DNA of 64,000 bases. Origin: Trochalopteron elliotii (lineage: Eukaryota > Chordata > Aves > Passeriformes > Leiothrichidae). The translations under genes were made by a program, and so were the position numbers. Below are positions 13,668 to 28,794 of the stretch, in pieces; the first letter of the stretch is position 1; each line of letters begins with the position of its first letter. The notes under the pieces are model-generated. The model did not search any database and was not told where the DNA came from. It saw only the letters and a program-made list of their open reading frames with translations. The DNA is taken from assembly GCA_024734555.1 (NCBI GenBank), contig JANPWX010000054.1, positions 6,192,677 through 6,256,676 of the forward strand. The letters run 5' to 3'.

Positions 13668-16600
13668 TTTTCCATCTCTTTAACAAACACATAATCACAT
13701 ATATCCACATATTGTATTTAAATTTTCTTGTCTTGATCTCCAATGCCTATACAGAGCATTAAATAAAGAGTTTGAGCTCTTAAACATTTAAATAATCAGC
13801 TAGAATAATTACAGGGAAAAAATTACAAACCAAAATACTCTCTTCACTTCTGGTGCTAAGTATCGAGTTTGCCCTGTATGGTACTCCTAACTTTTTGAAA
13901 AATCACAGAAGATACAAAAAAGCCCCTAATTTACTGTGTTGGATACCTGAAAAACAGATTGATGAACTATATTTTGTGAAAACAAAACTCCTGTTGATGT
14001 CTGAAACTCAACATTCAAATCCAGAGACTCTCTTAAAGCATTAGCTCCTTATGAAGCGCTTGGTCCCCCTTCTTATATTCATTATTTAAAACATTTCAGT
14101 TATTTCAGTAACAGATGTAAGAAAAAGGCAAATAAATATCCAGTATTTGTGTTCCTCTCTCTGATATCAAAAGTGTACCTACAGGAAAAATGTAGTTAGT
14201 AAGGAATTATTTCTTCTTTTTAAGTCACCAAAGGCTTGTCCTAGAGCTCCTTCAAGCCACTTTTTCTCCCTAAATGAAGTGTTATTCGGAAATAGAACAG
14301 CCAGTTTACAGGAAGGAAAAAAATCTGCCTGGAAAAAAAGTACACCAGGCTTGATTCAAAACTTGCACACTGGAGTGCCAGGTTGGCAGCAGTTGAAAGT
14401 GCAATGGAATTGAAAGGTTTCCATCTCACTGCTAAGCTTTAACACAGCATGTTAGATATTCACAGTGCTGTGGCACAGACCTGCAGCCCCAAGTGTATTA
14501 ATTTCTACAAAGCTTTTGAAACTCTCATTCAGGTGCCTGGAAAAGCAGAAAGTACAAGGAAATTGGTAACATACCCCTCAGGGAGTACCTAAAAGCCAGT
14601 CAAAATTGCAGGACCTGTATCTAGGGAATTGCAGTAAAAATCCTTCCATACAGCTCATCTCTTTAACAGACCTTAGGAGGGAATTGCTAGGAGCTGGATT
14701 CACAGCCACTGTAAAGCCACCAAGCAGTATTTATCCATATATTGATATCTGTTTAGCTAAGGTTCAGTTCCTGCTTATCTCCACCAAATCTAGTGTTATG
14801 AAAATAAGTAGGAAAAATCATCATCTATTAAGGGTCTTTTAAGTTCTGTCCACTCTGTCATCCAATACACTTTATTCTTTCTATGTGTACCAAGAACTAA
14901 TTTGAGTTTTGCACCTATTCTTTTCAAGTCTGCTGACAGAGAACATTAAGGAGGCAACATAATCTCAGAGATTGATGCAAGCTCTCTACAAGACTCTGTC
15001 TTTTGCAGTAAACAAAGTCTTGGAAGAAAAGTAAGAATACTGCAATGAACAAAAATAGTGCAATAATAGTTATATTTCCCATCTCAAAGTATTTCCCCCA
15101 TATTTTGTCTGTTTACATCATAGTAAGAAGATCGAAAATTTGTTGAGGTTTAAATTTTCATTGGCCAGCCCCTGGGGAAAGCTCCTGTGCTGCCTGCAGA
15201 GACCATGCAATCCCTGCTGACCACAGGTGCAGGGGAGCCAGTGCAAAGTGTCAGCCTTGTCTGCAGTGCTCTCTCTGCCCTTGTAAGATCAGCACACAGG
15301 AAGAGCGTGGGGTAATGGCTCTGGGCTGCAGGAGTTTGTCTTTCAGGAACTAGAGTGAAAAACATCTTTTGATAAGTCCAAAACAAGCACCGGGTTTGAA
15401 CCAAGACACTTCAACAGGGAAAACAGAGCCTTTTATAAAAACATTCTTGCTAATCTACTTGATGCTATTTGAGCCTCCAAAAAGTGCCAGTCAAAAAAAA
15501 ACAAAACATATCTTTCATATGCTGACTGTAAGTAATTTTGATTCTGTGTCTTTCAATTTAGAAGCAAAGTGTGGGGAACACAGAGCATTTGACAGTTCAT
15601 GCAGTATTTGTCAGTATCATTATTCATATCTCCACTTGAAACAGGAAATATGGAATGTTTAGTCTCTTGTGATTTCTTCAGTGGAAATGAATTATGATCC
15701 AACACTGCCACTTAGTTAGCACATTCATGACAGGGTTATTAACTCATTCTTTAATCAGCTGTGCTCTATCAGATAGATACAATACTCAGATTATTCTGAG
15801 CAGCAAGATCAGTTTGGGTAAAGATACCACCACTGGCTCAGGGCATCCCTCAGTTGCAAATTGGTGGGGTCTGGAGGAGCTTACTGGGGTAAAACTATTT
15901 TATACTTATCTTGGTTTTGTAGATTCCTCTGACATCATGGCTGGACCTACCAAGGACTGGGCTAGCACCTTGCCTGGCCCAGTGCAGCCATTCTGGCATG
16001 CACATGCCTATATGAGATGATAGTGCTCAGTGAAGGAAATAACCACCTTTAGTTACAATAAAAATAAAAAAGGCCCAACTTCAGAGACAGCAGTACAGTT
16101 ACCATAGCTACTATTAGATCTTCATTTACAAAAATTTGAATACTAGGCATGCTATACAATAAAACCAAATCTTGACATAGAACCACCTGACTGCTGATGT
16201 CAGGCACCATTCAGGATGTGATTCAAGTACTAGGTAGTAACAGCCTTAGAAATTCTTTTCAGTTTGTGGAGAGGGAAATAGGCTTGCAACTCTTTTATGA
16301 CATATTCTTTGGGAACAAGGAAAGAGGCGAATTAGAAAATCACAGGGAATCTTTTCAAACAGATTAGATTTTATTGGGTTTTTTAAGAGGTAGAAAATTA
16401 AGGTTGAGTCTGTGCTTCATCACTTCAAGGGTGATAAAACTGCTGTATTGTTTTGGCATTCAGCATGGTCTGATCTGGTTTTGAAGTTGGAAAGCAGCAC
16501 AATTCTGTGTCAAAATAACACAGTTAATACTTTTAGCATGTCATCAAACACATACCTAAACTTAAACATCGTGTTGCTTATTTTGTTTCTGACTGGATTT

Positions 16601-18028
16601 ACCAGGTGTGGGCATTGAGCTGCGTGTCAGTGCTGTCCTTTATTAGTCCAACACACAGAACGTCTGAGCATGTACAGGTCAATGTACAAACACACCCTGC
16701 TCTCACTTTCTGAAGTATTGCTCATACTGAAAGTCCTGCTTACAGCATCTGATGAGAAGTCTTTCTTAAGTTCTTTTTAATTTCAGTGCTGTCTAAATTC
16801 AGCTCTTCTGTTAATACATACAGTAAGAAAAAGGAGTAATTTAACATTAAAAATCTTTAAAATGTACAGTAGAAACAAACCAATGCTCCTGTCTGAATGG
16901 TGCATTTTTATCAGTCCTATACACACAGACTACTAAATCACAAAGGGAAGAGACATGAGGGCTCTTTGAGCCTGTCCAGGAGACAGGAAGGAGAAAAAGC
17001 AAAGGCACTTGTGCCCTTTTATCATTCCTTAGAACATCAGGTTTCAGCATCACTGGGTTTGGTAAGAGTCTCCTTCAAAGACAATGAATAAGCAGAGGAA
17101 GACCATATCAGTGGGTCTGAAGGCCAGCAGGTTGCCTAAGGTTCTGAGTATAGACGAATTTTGAGCTGTGATGTGAGTAGATTTTACACGTCATAGTGAA
17201 TCTACAATCAAGCTTGTTGTTTGCTTCTTCTTGAGCAGCAGATTTTGCTAAAGTTTTATTGTAGCAAACTAAACTTCATCAAGACTACTTTAGGGGAGGA
17301 GTTTTGTCTGCAAAACACCCATTCACCCCTCTCAGGAGACATGAAGACTAGCAAAGAAATTACTATAGCAGATCCACCTCAATAAAAGAAAAGGCAAGGC
17401 ACAACCTGGTATTTCTTGTGTGAGCAGGAGAACTGTCTCATCTACCACCTTTTGATGGCAACAACAGGAACTCTTTTATAGATTTCCACAGTCTGTGCCT
17501 AACCCCAAGTACATACATACACGTAGGTGCAATGTAGAAACTTGCTCTAACTCAGAGTGCTGGCAGCCAAACTCCACTAAAATATAGGCTTCCAAACACT
17601 GAAGCCCTGCTCTTGGACCTCATCCCTCTGGAAGAATTAATTACTAGGAGGGGTTTGGGACTTATTTTCCTTATTTTACATTCCCTTGCTCTTCTCTGCT
17701 TTCTGGCTTTGCTGGTGAAAATGTGTACTGCTCTCCCATTCTTGCTCCCCTTCCCTGATTTCCATGGCTCAGATGTTTGAAAACACTTTGTAGAATTCTG
17801 CAAGCTCCTTCCAGCTATGCCAAAGCAAACTTGAACTCACAACCTTCTGAGGCTTTCCCATCACTGCTGACACTCTCTTGGTGATCTGCCTGCTATGAAG
17901 GTTTTGCTGGGGTTTTCTGACCATTTTTGCACATCCACTGTGTAACAGCTAAATGAGCTATGGATGCCAAGGGGAAAAAAAACACCTACATTGCCTTCCC
18001 TTGGTTAGTTACAGAGCTGTTTAAATGG

Positions 18029-18087
18029 AAAAAAAAAAAAGAAAAAGAAAAAGCAGGTAAGGGAAAAGGGGCAGAAAAAGAGAGAAG
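18029..18087. repeat. Purine-rich A/G tract
   Basis: GAAAAA-type units (12 A, then GAAAAAGAAAAAG) continue into AGGGAAAAGGGGCAGAAAAAG. The strand asymmetry is almost complete, with only isolated C or T bases. Confidence 0.8.
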
Positions 18088-21000
18088 CAGTGTGGGCATG
18101 TATATTTGAGGGAACAAGGAACTGTAAAGGAAGGCGGTCTTTTCACTAAGTACTGTCTCTTTAAAAATAAAATTTAAAAAATACCCTCAGTGTTTTCTTT
18201 AGTCCTTTTCATTCTTTGGCAGCATCCCAAAGATTTCACTGTCCTTGTCTCCAGCATCTGGAAACCATCAGGGTAAACAATAGAGTGCTAGGAACTGGAA
18301 CCCCTGCCTCAGCTCCCGTGGGACTTCACTCTGGAGAACATGAGAACACAAACCATTGGACACCATGTGGTCAATTACTTCAAACTAACAAATCTGTGTG
18401 CTTTCCTATTTTCTGTTTTCCTTGGCACCACATGACCCTTTCACAATGGAACCCAGCTGTTGAAAAAGCCAGACGTTTTCTTTTTTAACCTCTTGCTTAC
18501 TTTTGTGCTTGCTTTCTGCAGCAAGCTTAGGGCTGGCACGTACCCTAGGTAGAAGTGTCCTGCTTATTAAAATCCTGGCTGGCTGTAATGTTTGCCTGTA
18601 TTAGTCAGCAGAGAGGCTCGAGAGTATTAACTTAACAGGATCATACTGCACTGAGGACTCCACAGGTGGTCCTGTGTTTTCTGGGTTTCCTGACATTGCA
18701 TGCCAGCACTTAAAGCAGATACACCAGGACACTTTTATAGCCTGCCTGTTTTGTGCAATCAGTAATTGCATGTGCAGTTGTGACCTACTTTTTAAAATTC
18801 ATTCCTAGTGCAGGTGCTATATTGGCAATTGCAAAGAGCTAAAGTCATCTCAAAGCCAAAGACTGTTGAGGGGGCCACCCCCTTTTAGTGCTGTGAAATA
18901 AACTTTGCTCTGGATTAGCCATTCTTGCTCCAGCACTAAAGCTGGTGGTCACAAAGCAGAGACTGTCGGGTTCTTGTTCTTCCCAGCCTTCTGTTTCAAA
19001 AGATAATCTTTGAATTGTGGGAAACAGTGCAGTGTTACTGACCACACAAACCAAGACTTCTATACTATATTTAGATGCATCAACTTATGTGTGTGGTTTA
19101 CTTTCATTAACTTTCTTCAGTGAATGGGGATGTTTGTGCAAGAGATTTAGGACTTCACCTTTAAGTCACCTTTAAATTTGCTGAACATCCCTAGCACACA
19201 CTAAAGAAAAGCAGCTGATATTTCATGTATAAATAATCAATCATACATGCTTCTAGACTGACAGTTTGATTTCTGGGAGAAAGATAGGTACATATGCAAT
19301 GCTATACCTAAAAGACAGGAAAAAACAGGGATGTGCCATGCAGTTGGATCCTCACAGCTGGAAGTCCACTCAGAGATGTGGCTTTACCTGTATTCTGGGA
19401 CTCAGCTTCAGCACCTCTGACCTCAAACAGGTGATTGCTTATCTGCTGTGCAAAGGCAGCTCTGTTAGCTTGGAAAGGTCAGGGAGCTGGCACCAGTGGA
19501 GTCAGGAGCCTTGTGCAGGGCAGCCAGATTCACAGTGGCAGCTATTTCCATCAGATCTGTGTCCCAGAGTGACAGGGCTGTTGCACTGACTGGGTCTAGC
19601 CTTCCTCCACAGGCTGCTTGGTGAGGCTGCCTTGCCTCTGGATACAGGAGGGCTTTTCTAGGGCTTCACTGGTCCAGTCCTGACATCCTGGTTAGACACC
19701 GAGCACTACACACCTTATTCATTGCTAGGGTGCTGTGGGGAACTGTACTACCTAATTTTCATTCAGGTTACAGAAATCTGTACAAACTTTGGACCCTGAC
19801 AGTTTATTTCCATTTAGAGCAAGCAGTGGAATTCCTTTATAATTTTTTCCCAGCCTCTTTGGATTTATATATGAAACTTTTTCACTGTAATGGCCTCACA
19901 TTAAAACACAACCCAACTAACACAAACAAAATGAAACAGAATAATAATATACATGTATCTGCTGTGAGCCACAGACACCAACAATAATCATGAAAGCTGA
20001 CAATTTTAAACTTAAAAGGCAGACAAACTAGGAGACAGCTTGAATAGGCTGAATAAGCAAGGAATGCTTTAAAACCTTACCTGCAAGCTTGTTAAAAATA
20101 TGCTGCTGAGCCTAAAACTAATGAGATGGATGCCTGCCATTGGTGGAATCTTGTTCCCTCCACTTTCCATAAAGTGCAATATATATTTTGTGTACACTTT
20201 TAAGTATACTCCTTTTAAAAGAGATGAAGATGAATCATTAAATGGATTTGCTGAAGGGATTTCTACAGCAGGATCTAAGAATTTAGCCATTTTATAGCCA
20301 GTAGTATTAATATAGTGGTTTTTTAATCCCGGGTCCACCCTGTAGCTCAGCAGTAATACTAGGGAAGCTTTTTTTCCCTTTTCTGCCAGTACTTTTTGAT
20401 GCCAAATGTCTGCAGAATTTATTAATGTGATACTGAAAGGGCAGAAGTGGTAGGGGGAAGGGGAAAGTTAGGACTATGCAGTAGCAACTTATACAGCACA
20501 GTACATGCTTAATCTTTTAATATTTATGGCAGAGTTGGTTAAATGTATGGCAAAAGTTCAAGTCAATTTACTACTTCCCTATGTGAGCATCTTGGACAGC
20601 TTCTTGTCTGGCTGACAGATATTCACAGAAGTATAGATACGGTTCTTTAAGGAAGGTTCTGCCTGTAGCAAGAAATAAGTCATACAAGAGTTAAGGAAGC
20701 CTACCTTAACTAACTGAAGCAGTCCCTGTGCAACTTGGGTGCAAGCCAGGACACAAATGAAACCACCATAATGGCACTGATGGATGATCTCATTCTGGTA
20801 ATGAGGAGAGAACACATCCATTCTCTTCGTCCTGCACCTCTTTAGCATTTGACACAACTGTCCATGAGATATAGCTGTTCCACCAGGAAGAGGTGACAGC
20901 AGAGTGATGTGTTAAGATGGTTTCAGTCTTTTCCAACAAGAACAGCACTTCCAATATCTGTTCCCTTTCCCCAGCTCAGTTTTGTGACAGTCCACAAGAA

Positions 21001-24000
21001 TCAGTTTCCCTCTGGTCTCTTACAGAATCGGTGTGTTTGCATTTGCTAGGTAGGAAAGTTGCATTTAAATGCTAGCAATATGTCTGTGTGTGACACACAG
21101 AGCAGAAACTGGTTTTCACTGCCTGCAGCTGTATCACTCCTGTGTGGTGAGCCTGTGTTCAGTGGGGCGAATTGAATTCAGGGATGAAAAACAGCTGCTT
21201 GAAGGTGAACAACAACAAGAGCTGACACTGGCAGCCAGAAGACAGAGGTTTTGGAAATGTTTTAGGACTAGTGCAATCTGAAGATTCATCAAATTCAGTC
21301 ACTCTTTTATGGCTATTGTGGTATTACTCCCCAAATCTTACTTGTCCTAATTCTCAAGGAATGTTTTTTTGTCTCTCCAAAATGCTGCAGTTATCCACTC
21401 TTGCTGAGGCTGCTTTACTGCTTGAGTGCAACCCTGTGTGCCTGACTGTGATGCCTACACCTCTTGGGAAGCTAAAGGCAGTCACGTATAGTGCAACATG
21501 TATCTCCAGCAGTTCAGGAGTCAGCTTGTGTTCTGCAGCTTCCACAGAACAGAAGTACAGGCTGAACCACATGCTGTGATCCTACAGATATTTGCACTAA
21601 GTTCATGGGATATTCTAAACATCTTTGATTATTTGGTCCACAAAATCCTCATCTTCGAGTTGTTTCATGACCTGGGCCATGTTATTTGAGGGTATCCACC
21701 TATTAGTATCACCAAGAATTCCACAAGCACTTGTCACCTAGGGCAAAAATCTTTTCAATGGAAAGTTTCCTTTATGTTCAGGAGCAAGGGCAGCTCAGGA
21801 ACTGAGGATTCCCACAAGCCTCCCCAAGTACATGGTGTGCACATTTTAAGCTTATGTTCAAGCAAACATGTACTGAAATATATATGTTTACAATACATTT
21901 AAAAACTAGTCCTGTTTAGAACAAGATTTCCACTGCACTAAAGGAGAGGGGGAGAGTACTGGAATTGCTTTGGTCTTAAAGCTGATTATACTAGAATAAC
22001 AAACTTTATGGGATACTTTCTCCCATCTGTCTGTGAATCTAAAGGATGCATATCTTATTGCCAGTTTTGAATCAGCAGAACGTGCAGAACACTTCAGCTC
22101 TTGTGATCTCTTTCAATGTATTAAGTAGCATGTTTAAAATGAGTTAATCTTTGTCTGTTGTTGCTCCCTATTTAATGGAACCTCTTTTTCCACTGGTCAA
22201 GAGCATTCTTATTTCCAGTCAAGTGTGGGAAAACAATTGCAATTCTGATGTTGTACAAGAGATAAAAAGGCAAATTTTCAAGTTCCAAGAAAGTTGTTAG
22301 AATTAAAACAAAAAGCATCATCTGTGTTCATTTTTGGTTTGAAATACAGAAAAAACCAAGCCAATGTGCAATATTGTTCCATCTCTTGCAGTTTCTACAC
22401 TCTGTTGGGATATCCTGCTCATTTTTAAATGGAATTGGTAAATCACTAATTGAAAACTGTTTACTAGTGCAATTTTATGTTTAAAAATAATTTGCAAGTT
22501 GTATACAGTCAGATTTCTCAGACGTTTTTCATTAATTGCTACAGCTTGTGCATCTGTTTCTACAATAGATTTTAATAAATAGGTCCATAAGCCGCATTTC
22601 CTGCAACTCCTTACAGTACAATCCTACATATCACCACTTCTGACAGATCACAGACTATAAAGTTATATTTCTGCCTCATGGGGCTGAGTTATTACTAACC
22701 ACCAAGCTCCACAGAGATGAGTCTGTTTATCGTAATGTGACTAAAAAGAGCAAGTGGTCAGGGTGGAGAAGAGTGCTGAGGAGGGAGAGGTGTAACTGGA
22801 AAGAGAGCTTCATTTGTAGATGACAGAGCACTGCTTTTCTACAGAGATTAATGACTTGGGGGAGATTTTACACATCCTGGTTTTCCTCCACTCTTCAAGT
22901 TTTTAAACATTAAGAACACTGATCCAAAGAGAAATAAAGATGAAAAGAAGAAAATAATACAGAAGAGCATGAAAGCTACAGCTGAAAAGAAAAAAAACAT
23001 GAAAGTAGAGAACTCTGTTAATTAACTACCAGTGAATTCAGACTCTATAATGGTCATTTCACCTTATCTAGTCTCCTTTGTTCTGAAAGAGAACTGACTT
23101 CAGGCAGCTGATCATCAAGAAGGATGTGCATGTAGGCAAGGCTGGAAGAACTGATTGTATTGCTCACACCATTTCTTCTGAGAGGAAACAGGGCACCAAA
23201 GTCATACCTGCCTTCAGCACTGGTCAGCATTTTGGAAGCTGATTGTCATTCAGATGTAGTACACAAACTTTTTTACTTCCATTTAACTGACCATATTTCC
23301 AACCATCTACAACAAGTGTACATTTTGTGTCTAGTTTGTGACATCAGGTTCTGCAGCACAAGTTTTCAGAGTATTCATTTCAAAATCTGATGCTGCATAC
23401 TGAAATTCCTATTAGGAAGGGACCAAAGGAACACATTGCATGTAATATGGGAGGAAATGGCATCCAGTTTGCTGCTTCTGTAGTCACGTAGCACAACATA
23501 CTGGGATTTTGGGTCTTGGTTTAGACAGTGCCACCTGGTAATTCTGGTTCAGCTAACACCTGGGCTTGTTTGTTTTCAAATACCTGTTTACATGACTGAG
23601 CCCTTGGCTTAGGAAAAGCAAATGTGCAGACAGTACAGATGCTGCAAAGGGAAGTTCATCCTCACACTGGTCAAAATGGTCGCAAGGCCCTTTCCTCCTA
23701 CTCTAAATCTTTCTTTAGTAGTACACCATTAGTCCAGGAATTTCAAGCCAGCCATAGGACATCAGTATGCCTTGGGTTCTTACTTTCTTCTGCAAACTCT
23801 ACCTTGTTTTCAGTCTAAGGGGCTGTTTAGCTCTCTCCATCTAAGGGAATTAAAATATCCTTTGCTTGTGGGCCTATTAGTCTGTCTGAGTGGTCTGAAG
23901 AGAATTACCATATTCAAATTAGTGCAAAACTCAGTACTCTAAAGCTTTTATTTATTTATTGCCACAAACAGGTTTGTGAATAGTCTCTATTTCTTGGACA

Positions 24001-27000
24001 AAAGAAAAGTTCTCCATTATTTATATGCCCTTTTACTGGCAAGATTCAACTTTTTCCTTTTGTCCTTCCTATTTACTAGTGCAGATACTAAAACAACCTG
24101 CTCCCAGCTGTTGGAAGCCCCACACTGTCCCCTTCCCTCTGCCAGGAGCAAACAGCTGTTACTGTGCACAACACAGGCACTGCAGGATCAAATCCAGACA
24201 ATCCTGATCACTGCTTTTCTAGGGAGAAGTTTTGAACTGTAGTTTGAAAAACTCACTGCCGAGCAGGAACTTCATGTGCAATTCTACTTCTTTTCTTTGT
24301 TCATCCATAATGCTGTTAACAGAAGAGGCATTACATGTTTTCTTTTGGTTACACACTTGTAGTATAATCTACTTTTAGCTGAATTAATTGTTTGAAAGAG
24401 GGAAATGCGAATCCTAAATTGGCCCCACCCTCTTCAGCAGACTATTGCTAAGTTGTGGTTGAAAGCAATTTCTTCTGCAAGTTTACAAACCTGACTTTGC
24501 TGTAACAGCACTGCCTTACATTTTCAGCATAGTTCTCCATATGCAGTGTTAAATGTATGCTTGAACACAGTCCCAAAACAGCTTCCAGGGAATACAGACA
24601 GTGAGAATGTTTTCCAAAGCAACATCCTAAGCAGAAAGCTGCAAAGTTACGATTGTGTTAGTCGGGGCAGACCACCCAGCTTTTATGAGGTCCCTTGAGG
24701 ACTGCCACAGCCCACAGCAGTCACCTGAGCAGAAGCTGCAGACGTGTCCCCAGCAGCGTGTGCTCCTGCCTGGCTGCCTGCAGGACAACAGCACCCAGCA
24801 AGCAGAGCCTCTCTCTGCTCCCCAGGGGTGATGGGGGCATATCCAGGGACATGTCAGGATCTGCAGTCTAGGCAGACAGATACCTGCAAGTTAACCCAGT
24901 GACAGATGTGAATGGACATCTAACAGCAGCACCCCTAATCTAGCGTCCTCCACGCTACCCTTATGCACCCTGGTGAGCCCTTCTGCCTGCAGAGCACTGC
25001 TGCCCAATGACAGTGCCTGTGCAGCCTGCAGAGATCACACTTGTAAAAACTGAACTAATAATTTTAAATAGCTCTCCTCCTTGGTTAACAAAGTGCTGTT
25101 AAATGCAGATCCATCTACACCCCGAGATGGCTGCAAATAGCTGCAACTTTTCTACTAACAGGTATGAATACTGACATTGGAAGCGCTCCAGTTGTTTGCA
25201 GGCACTGTGAAACAAAGCAGTTCAGTTTAAAAGCAGAGTTCAAAAGCAGAAAAGATTTTTGCAGCTGTTGTTCTGCCCTGGAATTTGTTGTGCATATCTC
25301 CTTTTTGGGAACATTTCTTTGTTTCACGGTGCCTTCAAAAATATACTGTCGTCACAACCTTCTTGCCAAGTACCACTCTAAGCTGGTTATTTACTGCTGC
25401 CCTTTTCCCAAGTCAACGCATGCATTTCTAAAACATTTCTCACACTGATGGGGAGCAACATGCTCAGTCTCAGGCCAGCCTGTGAGGTAACCAGCTGACC
25501 TTCATTTCCTCTATGTGAAGCAATGAAACAACAGTCTCATAAAAGAACTGAAAGGTAGTCCTTTTGTGGTTGCAGGTTTTGGATAACAAGAGCTTTTTTT
25601 AACACTTCTGGTTTGACAAATCTACTCATACCAGATAATTTAACTGGCGCAAACTGCAAGATGTCATAGAGAGAAATTAATTGGGAGGCAATCCCAATTT
25701 AGAGACTTAATTTTTTAAAATAGGCAGTTCAGGTAAGATTTTTTGTATTTCCCTACCTACCCCTACTTACAGGAAATAGCTACATGTTTTAAGCTTTATA
25801 AGTTTTATATAAAATAGCACTGTGTTGAATAATCTGATAAAGTCTGAGGAAAACAGCAAAAGGGCAGGATAGGCATAGTAAAAAATGAGCTCCATTCCAG
25901 TTCACATGCATCTACCCTGATGTTCTGAACCAGCTACTAGATCATGAACCTGAATTGAATAACACTGTGTGGTCAGTGATGACAAATTAAATAAATTCTG
26001 GAGGCTGTTCTGAAAGTTTTTTTCAGAAGTATTATTATGTTTAATTTTACTAATATCACATGATACAATGCAGTGAATTTTTTGCCATTTCACGAATCAA
26101 ACAAAAAAGCAGAGAATTAAAACAACACACATAGACATCACAACTATTTTAACTTTAATACACCGTGCTTGGTCTCATTCCCCTTCTAAAGAAGACGACT
26201 ATTTGGATATGTAATATTTTAAGAATACCACCCACTGAAAAAAATGAGTGAAAGAGCAGGAAACAATGTTGACTGTTGGAGAAGCTGCTGAGGTAGAAAA
26301 GATATGAATTTCTGACTGCTGGGAACATTTATGTCTGTGCAAGTTTATTTGGTATTAATGCTATACTTCTTTGCTACGCTGCAAAATACAGTGAATGCAT
26401 AATTCCACACTGTTTTCGTATGTCTTTCTCTTTCATAGCATACTGTTATGTTTCTATTTTAGTTCTCTGTCTGTTCACTACAGATTATATTTATAGTCTT
26501 AAAATTGTCTGTCCACACACTCTGAAGAGTTCTCTTTACCCATTCTTGACATATTTCTAAGCAGAAATATATCTGCCTACTGTTTTATACCTGGTGGGGA
26601 ATAAAGGACAGGCAAGGTAAGGGATTTTTAAATACTCCTTTAGCTGATGCTAAAGATATGACTTTAGTCCATGCTGTTTAAACTCAAGTCCTAAAAGATG
26701 ATTTAGGAATAAGGCACTTATCCACAGATAATTTAGAGAAATTCCTTTTATACTGCTTATTCAGATAACAAGAAGAATGAGGAGGCCTTTCCTGTCTATA
26801 TCCCAATTTCATGTGCAGAACCATATCCTTAAAAAGAAGTGGGTGTTGGGCAGTCTCTAAAATTATTTCTTGCACATATTTCCCTGATTGCATCCTGGCA
26901 GCACAGAACGTGCTGCCCACAGCCCAGTCCAACAGCTGTAGCATCTTGTTGTACAACCTAAGCAGCCCCCACAACCATCAGAATGGATTAACAGTGACAT

Positions 27001-28794
27001 GCTTGACATGTATTTCTTCCTTTTATTTTCAAGGAGGAATTGGAATGCCTTAGAACACAATTCCTCCTCTGAGTTGGCTTGGCTACTCCAGCATTTAGGA
27101 AAGGGTCACCTCAGGCACTACCCTACTGTTCCAGTCTTCTCTGTCAACTTCCATTAGCTCTCAGTATTTAGTATGGAGTTTTACAGATGAGCCCTCTAAC
27201 AATATTATATCAACATGAACTATAACATTCGCCATTATAAGGAAAATTACCTATAACTGCTGAGTGAATTGTATGCCTTATGCTAAATATACGTAACACA
27301 TACTCTTTTGTTTGTGTTTACCCATGAAAGTTAAATGCCTAATGAATATTCTTCTCTTTCTGTATCCTTTTCTTATTGCTGCTGTCATGAACCCCATATT
27401 TAGAGTAATTATGTATTATGATGAAATTGGTTCAGTTTCTCAAAACTGATTCAAACCCCATTGCCTTTTCCAATACCTTACATATTGGAAGCCGTTTGGT
27501 AGCTTCTGTTCCTGAAGACCTACTGAGTGTACCCCAGAACTTTCACACAGATGATTTATTACTGTGAAGAGTTAGCAAAAGGCAAAGCATAGGCTGGTAC
27601 TGGTCTCTGCCCCAAAGGTGCATTTCCATACCGGCAGATATACTGTACAATTTTAGAGTGCTCTGTAATGGGAGCAAGTGGGAAATAGCCCAGGGCATGT
27701 TTTTAATGGCCCACAAAATTAGTTTAACTTTTCACTAAAACACAGCAACTTCTTTAGTGAGGTATGTTTTAACAGTCTCATTAGAGGACAATTTAAAATA
27801 GAAAGATAAGATTGCCTGAAATCAAGCCTTCCAAGACCTGCATTGCAGCTGTCTTCATAACAGAAATACCCCAGGGTTAATCACCTCTGTACACCACCCC
27901 GAGTATACAGAGTTCCAAGTGAGGTCAGTGCTTGTGTTCAGATAGTGGGTAATACGATACTTACAAAACCAGTGGATCTGTTTTCAATAAAGTGGAATAT
28001 TCTTGGTTACATCATGCTATGCTGAGCCATCTACTTCAACTCAAGAGCAAGGGCAGGAGGAACCAATGCTGTTTGTGAGGAGCCTGCTGTCCCATTGAGC
28101 AAACTGTCTAAAGGGCTCTGTCTCTTCCATCAGTTATTGTTGATGTATTTGTCACCACTGGAAATGCCTATTGTCCCTCAGCATACTTCAGGGCTTACTA
28201 GGATGTGCAAGAAGAGCAGGCTTCCCCTCCTTCCTATTGCTGCCTCTCACTGGTACCTTTCAGAGAGCTCAAGCTGTCCGCTAGGGCTAGCAAGAACCTT
28301 TTATTTCTAAGTGCTGCACAGGAGAGAAAAGCATCTGATATTAGAATAGGTGCATCTCTGTGTAAAGTAAGCGTGAAGATAAATCCATTTCTTGTAGGTT
28401 TAATTTTGTCCAAGAGTGAACAGAGCAGATTGTACAATTGCTAGAGATAGCACTGCCCCAGAAGAAAGGCCAATTCGTTGCTGGTCTGCTGTCCTGAAAA
28501 CTAAACCTGAACGTGCCCCCCCAACCCCAGCTGAAGACATGGTCAACACAAGAGAGCCCTTTCTCCAGTTCTGCCAGACCTGAAGACAAACAGCAGCTCC
28601 TGTAGAGTTCAAAGTTTTACAGAAGACCATTTTCTGTCCCCTCGAAGGGCTTTTCCTGGGGCCCTGTGCCTGTCTCCTGCTCAATGAATGCTGTCTTTGT
28701 ACCCACCAAGCTGACAAATGCCAGCACTGCAGAATAAGGATGACATTTCTGCTGTGGTATTGGGCCTGAGAAAGGGGATTATTCCGGGCAGTTG

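Larger units (their letters stand above)
1..28794. other. Non-coding stretch, probably ZCCHC24 intron, left part
   Basis: No exon, RNA gene or intact mobile element is recognisable here on either strand. Visible content: a 28-A run at 4853-4880, a weak MIR near 6.3 kb, a CCGGTTAACCGG palindrome at 13429-13440, a short CT run at 13655-13667, purine-rich tracts at 10041-10078 and 18029-18087, and an A/C-rich low-complexity block at 12891-12934. A GC-richer patch at about 24660-25030 has few CpGs. Assignment to a ZCCHC24 intron is inferred from the absence of its upstream exons and of any other gene. Part of it could instead be intergenic. Confidence 0.55.

Noticed and set aside
19360..19520. 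Possible MIR fragment (CTGACCTCAAACAGGTGATT region)
   Set aside because: The resemblance covers only short scattered words. The usual GTTTCC...TGTAAAATGGG block is missing.
24690..24715. Possible CCHC-knuckle exon end of ZCCHC24 (GAGGACTGCCACAGCCCACAG)
   Set aside because: The codons before it do not encode the expected His-Tyr-Ile-Lys-Asp-Cys series, and no donor follows at the right phase.
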